64,000 nt of DNA, from contig CAIIXF020000006.1 of NCBI GenBank assembly GCA_903813345.2, positions 25,985,936 through 26,049,935 of the forward strand. Reading direction: 5' to 3'. Below, piece by piece: positions 1 to 12,479 of the stretch. The notes under the pieces were generated by a model that saw only the letters and a list, made by a program, of their open reading frames with translations, had not been told where the DNA came from and made no database searches. A program made the position numbers and the translations under genes. This stretch comes from Owenia fusiformis. Its lineage: Eukaryota > Annelida > Polychaeta > Sabellida > Oweniidae. Every line of letters begins with the position of its first letter. Positions within the stretch are counted from its first letter, which is position 1.

Positions 1-195
1 TCCCATGTTGTAAAATCACAAAAAGTGAAATATCTTTTGTTATATTGAGCAGATAATGTTTTCTTCAAGTGGACATACAGTATTTTAATTTGTAACCATC
101 AGATACATAAAAGTTATTTGAAAATTGAACCACTAAATCTGATGCATATTCAAGGGAACTTTCTAATACCCAGTGCCATGTTATCTGCCCCGTGT
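1..195 (+). repeat. Dispersed repeat, family C (copy 1, cut by window edge)
   Basis: AAAGTGAAATATCTTTTGTT, the GGACAGATA-like block and ATTCAAGGGAACTTTCTA recur at 8,475-8,735 and 40,788-41,355. This copy keeps the segment CTTTCTAATACCCAGTGCCA that is interrupted by an insertion in the 41-kb copy. Confidence 0.6.
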
Positions 196-744
196 TAGCC
201 ACCTGGTGGTGAAACTGGTAACTACCTCCTCGCATCTGGGTTTTTGGCAAGATTTCAAAGATATATAGGACCTTCTTTATTACATAATTCCCTGACATTC
301 CAGGGTGCTGGGAAAATAAACAGATTTCATTGACATTTCCAGATCTGTAGGAACACTGCAAATCAAACAAAAACAATCTGAATCCCTCGTTGTTCATTAG
401 GATTCAGGAGACAAAAGACAAACACATAAGATGTAAATTAACATGTAATTGCATTGTTATAGTCTCTTAATCAAAAGCTACTAAGACTACAACGATTTTT
501 CCAATTCTTAGATTTATCTAATATACACATTACCCAGACATCAGAGTCCAAAAGTAATAGATCATGTAGACAGCCTTGAATATTAATGATATTAATGATA
601 AGCATAGAATTAGGTATCAAATATAAAGATATTACTCAATCTACATTTTTAAGTTATTTTGTAATTAATTGATTTAGGCTAAAATTTAGTTCAGTTCACT
701 CATTAAATTCCCCTTGTACAGTATTAAAATAGCATGGATTTTTT

Positions 745-890
745 TGGCATTTCAGCAGACCTCTACCTTTTAACTACCCTTTGCATTCGTTTGACTTCAC
801 TTCTTAAAAGAGATCTTCGTCTTCACTCTTTCATTTTACAATAAATCTCTGATCTCATCGAGCCAATCAGAGTTCGTCGTCGAAATATGG
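745..890 (-). repeat. Dispersed repeat, family D (minus)
   Basis: The reverse complement (GAGATTTATTGTAAAATGAA, GTGAAGACGAAGATCTCTTT, CAAACGAATGCAAAGGGTAG) matches 21,190-21,345 on the plus strand. About 110-140 bp; ends undefined. Confidence 0.55.
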
Positions 891-2827
891 ATGAGTTTCT
901 ATATGGTCATTTCCTCTGACATCCCCGCATAGTTAATGAGCACGTATTTTGCGCATGTTCCTTCCACTTTGCTGATTGGTTGAAAAAGGATCAACGTGGT
1001 AGATTCGAAATTATTTATTACTCGGTCTATCACAGGCACCAATCTTCGGGGTGTGGCTGCTAAACTGAAATATAGTCTATACTAGGCAGAGTGTAGTTCA
1101 ACTAGACTCTGCGCGCAGGGTACCTTTTAACATAGACCTTCTAGCTCATGGGTGACTTATTCAGTGGCCATTAATAAAGAAATCTCATATGCAATCTTTG
1201 AAACTTCCTTTCACCTTGATATAAGATATCTAACCATTTAAGAAAGTAAGCGTATGAAAAGCGAGAAAATCTTATATTGACATATTAATGATGATGTACT
1301 TCCATGGAAGCATTAAATGTGATCTTGATCATGAAATCAAGGACTAACAATCTTGAGAAATAACCAATTTGTTGACAATGACATTATAATTATTCCAACT
1401 TGAGACAATTTCTTTCAGACTTTTAATGTGCTTTATGATGACTGAAAGATCTAATTGTATGCTTAATAGGCCCTTTATTGTCAAATGCTTTCACGACAAT
1501 AACAAAACCTGCAAATAGAATACAACGACAGTTTTGATTCAAATGCAATATGGAGTGAAAAGGAATGCAAACAGCAATGATCAAAATATACAAACAAGTA
1601 TATAATACCCCACACTGTATAAAAATTCCAGAAATCGGGATTTCAATCAAATTTTAAAGAGAATCTGAGTAAAATGAACATCAACAGTTGACATTTTTAG
1701 CGCAAGAAGTAATAATTGATGAAATTGACCTGAACAGGATACTGTAATGATAATCCAAAAGGACAAGTCTTAAGATGCTAGCATATGGAAAAGATCCTAT
1801 TAATCGGCAAGATTTATTTGAATCTCATATTGGTTCAAATACACCTTTTTCTAATATAGATGCTAATGGTCCTATTTCTGCAATCCAATTTCAGATCTGA
1901 CCCTTCCTCAACCATGCACAATATTTTATTATTTTGATAAAAAGCATAAAGGTGTTCTGTTAAATAAAATTAATTCCCCATAGTAATCATTTAACCTTCT
2001 ATTTATGGTAAGATAAATTGTCACTTGGGTTTATTTATCTGGCCTTGCATTAAATTTCAAAAATTGTCAAACAAGAGATCATTTTTAAAAAATGAAGGCT
2101 CGTGTGAAGGAGATGTTTGCAGTGTTGTAATGAATTGTATTGATAAATAGGGATGCTTACTTTTAACGCGGTTGTAATTTACCGAACGGCAAAAGTAGAA
2201 AAAATCCGAACATTTTGAACTGATTTAGATCTTTAAATTGTGAAGGTCTGAGTACCTGGACCTCTTAGAAAACATCCGAACATATCTAAAAGTGAAGATG
2301 GGTCAATTTGATTCTCGTTCTCCGAAGATATTAATAAAATAGTTAAATGTTCGGAGTTTTTTTAATGCTGTAAATTGTTCACAATTCTAAATCAGAAAGT
2401 CGCTCGTATTTCTGTTGTATCATGTTGCCGAAAATCAGTGCGCAGAATTCATGGTGTTGTTGTAAAATGGGCATATTGCCGTTTGAAACCCTCTCTAACG
2501 CAATTTTATTATAAACTAACACCTTAGGGTTAAACTTTTGCTCGAGGTATTAACTCATTTGCATCAACAAATATTAACCCATCAGGTTTTCTACTAGTAA
2601 ACTAACTTTTAAACCACAGTCCATTGTCGTTATCACTTACTACTATATCCAAGTGAGATATGGCTCTTGCCTCAGCACGAGCCAATAAGGCCCTCATATT
2701 AAAAAAAATAGAAAAGAAGCTTGTTAAACAGCAACTCCCCGGAGTAGCATTCCTTTGAACAAAGCATATTTTATCAAATTACTTCTCATTTTTATCATTA
2801 TACATGACAGAAATACAGAAACACCCA
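891..2827. other. No recognised gene
   Basis: AT-rich with short scattered ORFs only. No coding motif, clear inverted repeat or RNA gene seen. Confidence 0.5.
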
Positions 2828-3092
2828 TGGCGACATCCTCCAATCACAGGGCTTCAAAATCCATAATATCTTCTTTCTTTTTACACCCTGCTATTAGCAG
2901 TTAGCATTTCCCCGATTAAGAACTCGCAATCTGATTGGCTGTCGCAACGCTGCGACAGAAATCATGTATAAGTCATTGCGCATAATTAGATCACGTGATT
3001 CAGTTTAATCGGGCGCTTCCAAATTGGTTATAGCAGGGGGAAGAAGGAGGTACGGATTCTGGATACCTGCTTAGGAGGATGCCATGGCGATG
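2828..3092. repeat. Imperfect fold-back repeat
   Basis: CCATGGCGACATCCTCC at the left is mirrored by GGAGGATGCCATGGCG at the right. A second inverted pair is ACACCCTGCTATTA / TATAGCAGGGGGAAG. The small hairpin GTCGCAACGCTGCGAC lies between. MITE-like; target duplication not identified. Confidence 0.5.
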
Positions 3093-3914
3093 ACTGAACA
3101 CTATATTAAAAGTAGACACACAGTGATAAATATCACACGTTGAAGAACAAAATGGCCACCATGTAATTTACACAGCATGCCCAAAACCTAATCAGATCTT
3201 GGCATTAATCTGTTTTTGAGTCTGTAAAAAAAGTAAAACAGATAAGCGGTTTTCCTGGAATTTTGATGACAAGATTTATGGAAAAATTCAGAATGCCCAC
3301 CAAGTAATTTACCCAGTATGCCTTAAACCTTATCTAATTTTGCACTAGTCTGCTCTTGCTTCTGTAAAAATTTCAAGTTTAACAGGTACTTGATTTTCCT
3401 GAGATTTTGATGACAAGATTTCATATATGTGGCGCCCGTCCGTCCACCTGTCCATCTGCATGCCCGTCAATCAGCACAAGACAACAGCAATATAACACTT
3501 TTTAAAAGTGTAATGAAAATTAACCAGTACTTGCTTTATCAGATTATATATTTTTTCTAAAAACATGTCAGCCATTCTGAACTGAGCAGCCACATTTGAA
3601 ATTCTTTCTCAAACTAAAATCCTATTCTCATGAGACAGGCTATGAAATCTTATTCCTATAGGATTCTTCAACTGGATGCAGCAGAAATTCCTTCTAAGGC
3701 AGAGTCCCAAGCCCATAAAGCATCAGCATTGACCTTAACCAAATCCGAAAACTGAAATTCGATATATCAATAATTTGATATAAAATATTACATTTGTAAT
3801 GTCATAAAAATCATTTGTTTAGTTTTTGAAATATTTGAAATATGTTGTGCTGATGCTGTAATGGATTCCCACTTCAAGGAAATCTCAACACTTTAGCTAC
3901 CTTACATGTAATTG

Positions 3915-4261
3915 CAGGCCTGTCAACTTGGGAACACCTAACATGAGTGACTTGGAAATGTTGAACACCTCCCCTCAAAATGTGGACACCTTGGTCCAAA
4001 TTTCGAACGGAATGCGTGACATATACGTAATTCGCGTGAAAAGTCCGAACGAAATGCGTACATTTTTTCGGCGTTCGTATTTTTGCTGTGTAGACGATCT
4101 TTTTTGGAAATTTTTCTGCAGAAATATTTTTGCTTGACAATTACCAGGTAAAATGCGTATTTGCGTGACATTTTCTGTCACGCAAAAATAACTGGCGTGA
4201 CTTCAAATTCTTCAGCAAATGCGTGACAAATACGCAAAATGCGGGACAGTTGACAGGCCTG
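3915..4261. mobile_element. MITE, CAGGCCTGTCAAC termini, 6-bp TSD
   Basis: 347 bp. Left terminus CAGGCCTGTCAACTTGG, right GTTGACAGGCCTG, flanked by TAATTG at 3,909-3,914 and 4,262-4,267. A hAT-like group with a short duplication is possible. Several overlapping ORFs inside are repeat by-products. Confidence 0.8.
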
Positions 4262-4379
4262 TAATTGTGAAGATTATAAACAGATGTGTAGGGCATGCAA
4301 CCATTGTCATTCCATGATTCTATAATAAATCTGAACACAATTCTCTTTGAGAACTAGACAACAGCAGCGCCAAAGCGTA

Positions 4380-4945
4380 GCAAATCCCATCGAACAGCCA
4401 TGGCTGGCATTTTAACAAACAAAGTATACAGCAAAAATGGCAGCCATTTTTCAAAATGGCCAACTTATACCAAAAGTATCATTAGATAGTGTGCCATGCT
4501 TATAGCATTGACATACCAAATATGAACAAAATCGCTCCACTACTTTTTGAGTTACAGCAAAAATCGTAAAATAATGAGTAAAGGCCGCCATTTTTCAAGA
4601 TGGCTGCCATGTGCTTCTTTAATATCTACATTTCTAGCTTTATTAATGTCCTATATAATCTTTTTACATTTAAAATATATTGCTATTACAGTTTTACATA
4701 TTGCACCTAAATAACTGTAAAATTGGCACTAAAGTGGCCGCCATTTTTAAATGAGGGGCCATTTTGAAAAACGGCTTTCGAGCAGAACTTCTACCCCTAT
4801 AGCGTATATGTGTACAAAATATGAACAAAATTGGGCCAAAGGTATTTGATTTTTTGCCCGGACGGACGGACAGATGTACGGATGGACAGACGGATGGAGG
4901 CCTTCCCTTTATCCCTCGGAACTTCGTTTGATGGGATAATTAGAG
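4380..4945 (+). repeat. Dispersed CCGCCATTTT / GGACGGACGGACAG repeat
   Basis: Repeated AAAATGGCCGCCATTTT-like pieces lead into GACGGACGGACAGATG and end near TTTGATGGGATAA. Related segments occur at about 3,130-3,480 and 59,930-60,195. A non-coding dispersed family with undefined ends. Confidence 0.5.
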
Positions 4946-6309
4946 AGATGGTAAGCTATGTGACTGTTTCATTGAATGTTGTCCTTTATCATTTTAAAGA
5001 GCCATGAATTTACACTATTTACACTATATTATTGCGGACTAAATGTAACCAAAACTAGACTTTAATTCCCTGTCACAGATGTATGTAGGAATCAAATGTG
5101 CTCTTAGAGAGATTTGGTGCATGATTTCCATGAATCAATTATAAATATCCTATAGTTAAGAGCAAAACTCCTTTATGGTGACAGATATTAGTACAGGACG
5201 CCTCATCGGCTTTAGTTTGTGGGAAGGAAAAACAAATGGGCAAAAAGAAGTCCACATTAATCAATGGCTAAACTAAAGTGAATATCTAATACATTCAACT
5301 AGGGTTTGTTCACCATCCCTTTACAACCAATTGCAGGGTATTATATACTGATAGTATATTAAAGGTTGACCACTTGTGGTGTACAAATATCAGGTTGGCA
5401 CCAACAAGACAAACTGACCAAATGAATTTAAAGGCAGGCAGGAACATTGGACTATCCTGTGTTTAATCAAAGCATGTACAAAAATGACAGCATGTAAAAA
5501 ACACGAAAAAAAAATATTGAAAAAAATTCCAGAGTTTCAAAAATTATTTGAAATAATGCATTGCCTCATTTTAATAACAAAAAATAAGATAATATTGGAA
5601 CAAATCGTAAAAATTCATTTTTCAAAATCATTCACCAAATCATAAACCATGAACATTATCTTTTACTACATTTTGGCCTTGACAGAACAGCTACTCACAT
5701 TTATATGTCCATTAAGGGAAGTAGATACTCCTATACCAGTAAATTACTATGCATATTATAACTGGGGCCAGACCCAGGAGAGCCTTAAAGATAATGCAAA
5801 CTATAATGAAATAATGTTGACTAATTTTGAAGAGGCCACCACTCCTGATTTACAAACCATAAACTATGCACTGATGGCGTACAAAACTTAAGGGTGATTA
5901 ATACATATTCAAGGTACAATCTTGTCCAATCTTGAAACATTCAAGTTAATCTTATATTTGCTTTCCTTATCAAGAGCTGGTTTTGTAGGATATATAGGAG
6001 TATATTGTTAATAAGTGGGTATAAAACATGGACATAAGTATTCTTGTAATCACATCATTCCTATGTATCTACAAGTGATGTCTATTAGTCTGTGGTATCT
6101 GAAATTAAGGATATTTATTGCTATTAAGAACCATAACAGTCTGCAATTTATTTTTATATTTATTCACATTGATAGACATTGATACTTATTGGACTCCTTT
6201 TGCGGCATATTAATAACTATAATTAATAAACTCATAAAAAGGTGAATACATCTACAAGTGAAAGTGTGGTTCTATTTCTGACATTTGACTTTGAAGGTGA
6301 CTATAAGAC
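4946..6309. other. No recognised gene
   Basis: AT-rich spacer. An 80-codon ATG ORF at 5,649-5,891 has no recognisable motif or splice context and is not called. Confidence 0.5.
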
Positions 6310-6402
6310 AAGGCACTGACATGCAAAATGTCACCATCTGCCATTTGTTACAGACGATGACCACCCAACACTATCCACAAAAAAGCTGGAGAGTATTACA
6401 AA
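6310..6402 (+). repeat. Family A (GTCACCACC) dispersed repeat, truncated
   Basis: CATGCAAAATGTCACCATCT, TTGTTACAGACGATGACC and CTATCCACAAAAAAGCTGG match the other family A copies. The 3' hairpin is missing, and the copy abuts the MITE at 6,404. Confidence 0.6.
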
Positions 6403-6403
6403 A

Positions 6404-7123
6404 CAGTAAAACCTGTGTATATTGTATAATGTTCAGTGTTGGTAGGTGTTCACTACAGAGAAGGTAATTTATACAGGATTCAAACATGACCGTGCTCTAT
6501 TCGAATTTCTCAACCAATCAGAATGCAGCATAGCCAATATAGAACGTTCTCTAATTCTCCATAGATGCACGACCATGCTCTATTCAATCTGCAATTTGCA
6601 TTGTTTTGAGTGACGTCACATCTCAGCTGTATATCTGGGGCTCTGTCCGGGGATAGCTGTTCTTTTTTACTCCCTCCTCCCTCTATATTTATTTTTATTT
6701 TATCAACACCCCATGTTTGCATACACCGTATAAAATCTAAAACGGGGAGTAAAATAGAACAGCCCAAACAAATTCTAAAATTTTTCCGGCCGACTTCAGA
6801 ATCTTGACAGCATGCGTATTCTTCCTTCATGCCCGTTCCACAGACACGGCTTTTACTAATTTTTATGTTTGAATCGGAATAAATAATGATAGGCCATTCA
6901 ATATGGTGAAATTCAGCACTCGTTGGACAGAATGTTAGTACAAATGCACTCACCTTCGGTTCGTGCTTTGTACAACATTCTGTCCAACTCGTGCTGAATT
7001 TCACCATATTGAATGGCCTATCATTATTTATTCCTTAAGTCAGTAGAGTATGTGCAGAGGAAGGCTGTCCACTAGAGACATGTGTTCACTGGAGAGTGGT
7101 GTTCACTAAGACAGGTTTTACTG
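6404..7123. mobile_element. CAGTAAAACC MITE with internal insertion
   Basis: Ends CAGTAAAACCTGTGTATATTG and ACAGGTTTTACTG, followed by TA on the right. Compared with the uninterrupted 181-bp copy at 22,010-22,190, this one carries about 560 extra bp between TTTATACAG and AGTCAGTAGAG (about 6,477-7,036), which includes the perfect-looking palindrome at 6,876-7,034. Confidence 0.7.
6876..7034. repeat. Near-perfect 159-bp palindrome
   Basis: Left arm GGAATAAATAATGATAGGCC... and right arm ...GGCCTATCATTATTTATTCC pair over about 70 bp with very few mismatches around a short centre near 6,955. It would form a long hairpin. Confidence 0.85.
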
Positions 7124-8261
7124 TATGTGACCATTTCTGGTGTATGACCCAGATACAAATATTTGTGTTAAAAGGATGTAAAATGTCACAATTGATGCTA
7201 TAACCTCTTCAAGATTAGATCACCTTCAATTAATTCACAATTATCTCATTTTTCTAATCAGATTACATTGTAGTAAGCTTTCCGGGCATGCCAATCCTCT
7301 TATCATACACGCTAGTTTTCTATTATTCTGCGCTGCAGCAGAAGAAACAAAGAAAATCAATTTTTCAAAAAATGTTCAGATCCCTTAAAAAAATCTGAAT
7401 TTGATGATTTCCACAATTTCTAACTCACAGAACTCACAGTTAGCATTAGGAGATCTTTAAAAAATTATATTGTTGCCAATTAGCTCTATTCCTTAAATAC
7501 CTTTTTAAAAATTGTTGACAAAAATGATACATTTTGACAAAAAAGAGAATCTCTAAAAGCATATACCCCTATATTGAGACAGACAATGTGATGGGTAAAT
7601 GGACAAATTGGACAGTTATTTTCCAACATGGCAATATCAATTCTCCATCAAATTATAAGCTAATTTTGTCTTACTAAATGATTATTTTGTCAAAAACATA
7701 AAATATTAGAAAGGAAATCCATGCGGAAGAAATTTGAGTGAGTTTTGTCAATATAATTAACTGCACACAGGCTTTTCAATCAACATGTGTAAAGTAACCA
7801 ACCAACTTCTCAGATTTTTCAACATTATTTAATTTAGCAGTGGAAGCTGAGACTATAAGTTTTACTTGCCCATTGACATGTTGAAGTCTAGCACTGCCAT
7901 GGGAGTTTGAAAAATGAGGCAAATGTTGAACCTGGGAATAATTGTGTACTTAACTTTTGTAGACCCTCATAGATATAAGCATCATAGTTCAGAAAACAAC
8001 AGTTTTTATTTATCAAAATGACAACTTGGTGGATGGACAGGACTGAAGGATGAATTGACAAATGAAGAAAATGATGAAAATGGACAGACGGCACGTTGGT
8101 AATTCCGTTAGCTCGCAAGTTGAACCAAAAAGAATACACAAAAAATGTTGTCTCTCTTAAGCAATTTTATATTGTAGGCAATCCTATTGTTATATTTAAA
8201 AAGCTGATGCCTCATTAAGAACATTCTACCCATATAGAGTAATAAGAATGCGTTGATGACA

Positions 8262-8286
8262 GCATCATCATCATCATCATCATCAT
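8262..8286 (+). repeat. CAT trinucleotide microsatellite
   Basis: Seven consecutive CAT units plus CATTAT. Confidence 0.9.
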
Positions 8287-8474
8287 TATTATGATTCACC
8301 TTTATCTCATCGATCGGGTTGTTGAGAATGCAACTTAACAAATACATTTCAGCTGTACTACACACATGCACAATAAGCATTATAGTACTAACATATTGCA
8401 TGATGATCTTGCACCATACATGTATGTGGTTAAGAAATGATAATAGATTAGATGCAATAAAAAATAATCTTAAT

Positions 8475-8735
8475 GCATCATTAAATATTCAAAGCAATGT
8501 CAAATATGAAATCTGCATGTAAAATTATATCTAGAAATGTGGAAATGTTCACCAACTTTGAAAACTTTAATCTGACTTCTTGGTTGGGTGCATTTCCCAT
8601 AAGACCCAATGTTATAAGATCACAAAAAGTGAAATATCTTTTCTTGATTTGGACAGATATTTTCTTGTATTGCGCATATTCTAATTTGTATAACTATCAG
8701 ATTGACGATCATACCATTGCTGATAATAACCAAAA
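8475..8735 (+). repeat. Dispersed repeat, family C (copy 2)
   Basis: Shares TATATCTAGAAATGTGG, CCCAATGTTATAAGATC and AAAGTGAAATATCTTTTCTT with 40,788-41,355, and the last part with 1-195. Confidence 0.6.
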
Positions 8736-9327
8736 CTGAAGTTGCGTCTATTATGAATATGAATATACAGTCTTAGCAAATAGCATCATTAACACAATTG
8801 TGTACTTCATGTTGTAAATCAATATCTTTATTATAAGCCAAGTTAAGTGATTTTTTGATGATAAGTTTCCCTTTAAATGGCCCAAATGGGGCCAAGGTTT
8901 AATCATTACAAAAACTATTAATGGTTGATCTACTTTATGATGTCATACAGGTCAATCAGACTTCTTAATTATGAAAGCTTAATGGTACAGTAGGTGAAAA
9001 TGAGAACACCGAATGCTCCTTCATGCGTCATATTTAAGAGTAACTGACCCTCGTTGATGTATTTTGTTATCATTATTGATATAGTGTTTGATCCCACGTT
9101 AAATGACCGTCTGTATGATTGATAAGGTGGGATGTTAGTTCATGACATGAAAACAGGATGCAGTGATTGATTAATAGGTGTAGTTTTATATTATGTGTTA
9201 TTATTTGGAATGACACTGAAGAAACTGTCAGTCTCCAATTGGTTCTCCTTTTCACAAAAGCAAAGGACAGGTAGTGTGAAGTGAACAAAAATATGCAAAT
9301 GTGTCTCCTAAGATTGAAAATTCAAAA

Positions 9328-9487
9328 CAGTAAAACCTGTTAAGTGGAACACCTCCATAAGTGGAACACTTTTCAGAGCCCCGCTTTCTATTGACTTATT
9401 GTTAAATGAACATCTGTAAGTAGAACATCTCCCAAGTTTAACCTTTTAAGAGGTACCAAAGGTGTTCCACACACACAGGTTTTACTG
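9328..9487. mobile_element. CAGTAAAACC MITE
   Basis: 160 bp, ends CAGTAAAACCTG / CAGGTTTTACTG; right flank TA, left flank AA. Internal TAAGTGGAACACCTCC is also found at 18,185-18,240 and 47,145-47,165 as fragments. Confidence 0.75.
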
Positions 9488-10135
9488 TACTTTAAAAATC
9501 AAGCCAATATCAGGAACCTCAGAGTTATTTTTGGGGTTTTTCAAATTGTCAAATAAATTGTGATAGTTTTTCTTTATATGTCTGATCAATGTTTGGAATG
9601 TTAAACCAATTATACTCAATCTTAAATGTGCCTTTTTGGCTTTCAAGCTCGTGTTTGCGTATCTGAATTTGTGATGCTGTGTGGGCAGTGGGGTGATCAT
9701 TCAACAATTTGCAGATTCATTTACAAGTAATTGATGTCTATGGGGTTGATTGTTCTTTGTTGCGTGTCGCCACACATTTTTCTGATCATATTAAATCCTG
9801 AAAGCGCATTCTAGATCTCTTTAAACATGCATAAAACATCAGTAATATGTCTCAGCCCTAACATAATTCTCAAATTTCAATCTTCAAAATGGTAAGAGCT
9901 TACATTATGTATTAATTTCCCAAACACGATACAATAATTACAAATCTATTACCATCAACAGGAAACTATTATGGCAATTATTATTTCACCTAGACATCAA
10001 ATTTATTTGTGATGACAGAAAACTGTCCCACCTAGTAAAACATACAAAATTCTAAGAACCATCCATCCACCGACTAAAATACAAAAACTTGTTGACATTA
10101 ATCCAATCATCCAACCTAACTTTCCACTAAAGTAC

Positions 10136-10606
10136 ACAACTAACCATGGAACATGGTTAATTGGTAAGTATTTGTGAGTGTTATCAAGATTTATTATCTT
10201 TCCACAAAAGTACACAACTAACCACAGAACATGGTTAATTGAAATATATTTGTGAGTATTATCAAGAGGTATTATCTTTCCACAAAAGTACACAACTAAC
10301 CAGAGTACATGGTTAATTGAAATATATTTGTGAGTATTATCAAGAGGTATTATCTTTCCACAAAAGTACACAACTAACCACAGAACATGGTTAATTGAAA
10401 TATATTTGTGAGTATTATCAAGAGGTATTATCTTTCCACAAAAGTACACAACTAACCACAGAACATGGTTAATTGAAATATATTTGTGAGTATTATCAAG
10501 AGGTATTATCTTTCCACAAAAGTACACAACTAACCACAGAACATGGTTAATTGAAATATATTTGTGAGTGTTATCAAGATTTATTATCTTTCCACAATAG
10601 TTCACG
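10136..10606. repeat. 78-bp minisatellite, about six copies
   Basis: Unit contains AAAAGTACACAACTAACCA, ACATGGTTAATTGAAATAT and GTATTATCAAGAGGTATTAT. The middle copies are almost identical; the outer two carry GATTTATTAT instead of GAGGTATTAT. Because 78 is divisible by three, a 200-codon minus ORF (repeat VVYFCGKII) crosses it. That ORF is considered spurious. Confidence 0.9.
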
Positions 10607-10816
10607 AATAAATGCTAACTAACCACAATATAAGCATTCTGGTGATATTTTATATAAGTATTGTGATGGTATTCATGAGTATCCTGAGTAATCAGATGGT
10701 ATTTATAACTGATACAAATATTCTGATACAAATAAGTAATCGGGTAGTATTCTGGTGATATTTATATTCTGGTGATATTAATGAGTATTCTTGTGATATT
10801 TCAAGCAATTACTAAC

Positions 10817-10982
10817 CTGCACTTATTTCCTACAATGGCTAGGTCTCCCTCAGGGAAACGTTCCGGTCGATTATCTGTATGTTCATGAGGGGTCTGTGAG
10901 TCCCATCTCTGGCATGTTAAACCTGTGTTGGTCTCAGACACTGCCCCAGTGTACTCTTTGCCCATACTGGTCACTTTACAAT
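10817..10982 (-). CDS. Exon 13: kringle 3, first part (incomplete at window edge)
   Basis: 166-nt exon, acceptor tttttag|ATTGTAAAG, donor AAGTGCAG|gttagt, entering phase 1 and leaving phase 2. It encodes DCKVTSMGKEYTG (Cys1), LTCQRWDSQTPHEH (Cys2) and continues to FPEGDLAIVGNKCR (Cys3). The intron therefore lies after Cys3, unlike kringles 1 and 2, which are cut before it. I found no exon with the PWCYTTDP-type second half between 10,816 and 1, so it should lie beyond the left edge. The gene is therefore 3'-incomplete here. Confidence 0.9.
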
Positions 10983-12112
10983 CTAAAAATACAAAGTTTG
11001 AATCTGAAAGGCTGATGTTAATGTTTCATGGCTTTTTTTGTGACGGTGTCTGAATCCAGAAATCAAGGGGATGAAAAACATATTCTGGGCCCTGATTAGT
11101 GTGCTATGTTTCATCACACTTTACTTCAATCCAATTATGGATGAACTAGTAAGTACAAAATTTCAAATCTATCAAGTCTTTTGTCTGCAAATGATCTAGC
11201 AGACAATGACATACCACCTCAAGCCAGTTAACCCACCATCCACCTGCCAAGCTGCTGACAATGTCATCCTTTTACATTAATACAATAAAACACATAACCC
11301 AGGGAATATTATCTGATTTGTGCCTGCTGAAAATAAGAACTTAAAAAGGCATTTGAATGATTCCAAGTGAATCAAGAAGAGTTATGTTCACACTCAGAAG
11401 GTTCATGGTCATTGTTTCCTGCCACTAATTCAATCAATAGAAGACATACAGTGTAGTCTTGCAAGAGTAGGTGTTTGATGAACAGACCCTGTTAACCAAT
11501 GATACAATTACTTTGGCCTAATTACAGCAATATGGTCTCATGACTATTAAAATGGGTCATATAGAACTCCCTTTTCTAAGCAGGTTTCATGAAGTTAATT
11601 TTTTGAAAATGCATGTATTTTTGTCATGGCATTTGCTATGCTTTTATCTTTTGTTTATACTGTTTTCAACAATAAAATCAAATCATTAATAATAGAATTC
11701 ATTTTTAGAAATAGACTAAGTCCCGAGGCAGACTCACACCAATCAAGATACAAATGATTTGTTGCAGTTTCCAAATTTCACTTTCATAATTTTGACATAA
11801 AAATTCATTCAACCCAGTAAGCTGTTGCCCTTTCGGCCTCAAGTTACAATGCCACTGAAGTTGATTGGTAATAATTGGATTATAGCTAAATACACTGTAT
11901 GTGCTTTGCAATGTACCTGAACTTGACCTGAACCTGAAAATCTACAAAATGTCAAGACGGGCCATTTTTACAGGCGCCATCTGTTACAGATGCCATTTGT
12001 TACAGAGGTAATCATTACAGATACCATTCGTTACAGACGCCAAATGCCAAACACCAACTGTCATCTATGAAATAGTAGGAGACTATATCAAAGCTGCAAC
12101 TGTTAAACTTAA
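10983..12112. other. Intron, no further feature
   Basis: Part of the 23.9-kb intron upstream of exon 13. A fragment near 11,960-12,060 (CATTTGTTACAGAGG, CAGACGCCAAATGCC) resembles family A but is too degraded to delimit. Confidence 0.45.
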
Positions 12113-12479
12113 AGGGGCAATAAGGACTGTAGAGAAAATAGGAAAGTTTTTTCATTTATTCTGAGCTATCAAGGCAACATTTGGTTTAACATCTTCTTTG
12201 ACATACCTATTTTCTTAAAATGTATGGATAAATTATCAATTTCAGCATTAAGAAGTGTAAATTCAGTTCAAAGCTTCAAAAAGGGGACTTCCATTTTTAT
12301 ATTTTTAAGATCCACCATGTCTCAAGAGGAATATCAGCTAAAATAATGTTTATCTAGGGGGTTTCTTTGTAGATAATAAAAAGAGATGTTAGTCTTGATG
12401 AAATATCCAAACTTAAAAAATATATTTTGACACTGGTCCATGATCGTTGAATGACCCCTCTGCACTGATTATTGCACCT
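12113..12479. mobile_element. TTAA MITE, AGGKGCAATAA termini
   Basis: 367 bp with ends AGGGGCAATAAGG and TTATTGCACCT, flanked by TTAA (12,109-12,112 and 12,480-12,483). The interior matches 39,521-39,871 in reverse orientation (GACACTGGTCCATGATCG; CATACCTATTTTCTTAAAAT). TTAA duplication points to a piggyBac- or Kolobok-type source. Confidence 0.85.

Noticed and set aside
65-397. 110-codon minus ORF
   Set aside because: Overlaps a dispersed repeat (family C) and has no recognisable domain or splice context. I looked for the missing second half of kringle 3 here and did not find it.
6510-7007. 165-codon minus ORF
   Set aside because: Crosses a palindrome and an insertion inside a MITE; no domain pattern.
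10003-10605. 200-codon minus ORF with VVYFCGKII repeats
   Set aside because: Entirely due to a 78-bp tandem repeat in frame; no splice sites or start logic, and it lies in an intron of the mosaic gene.
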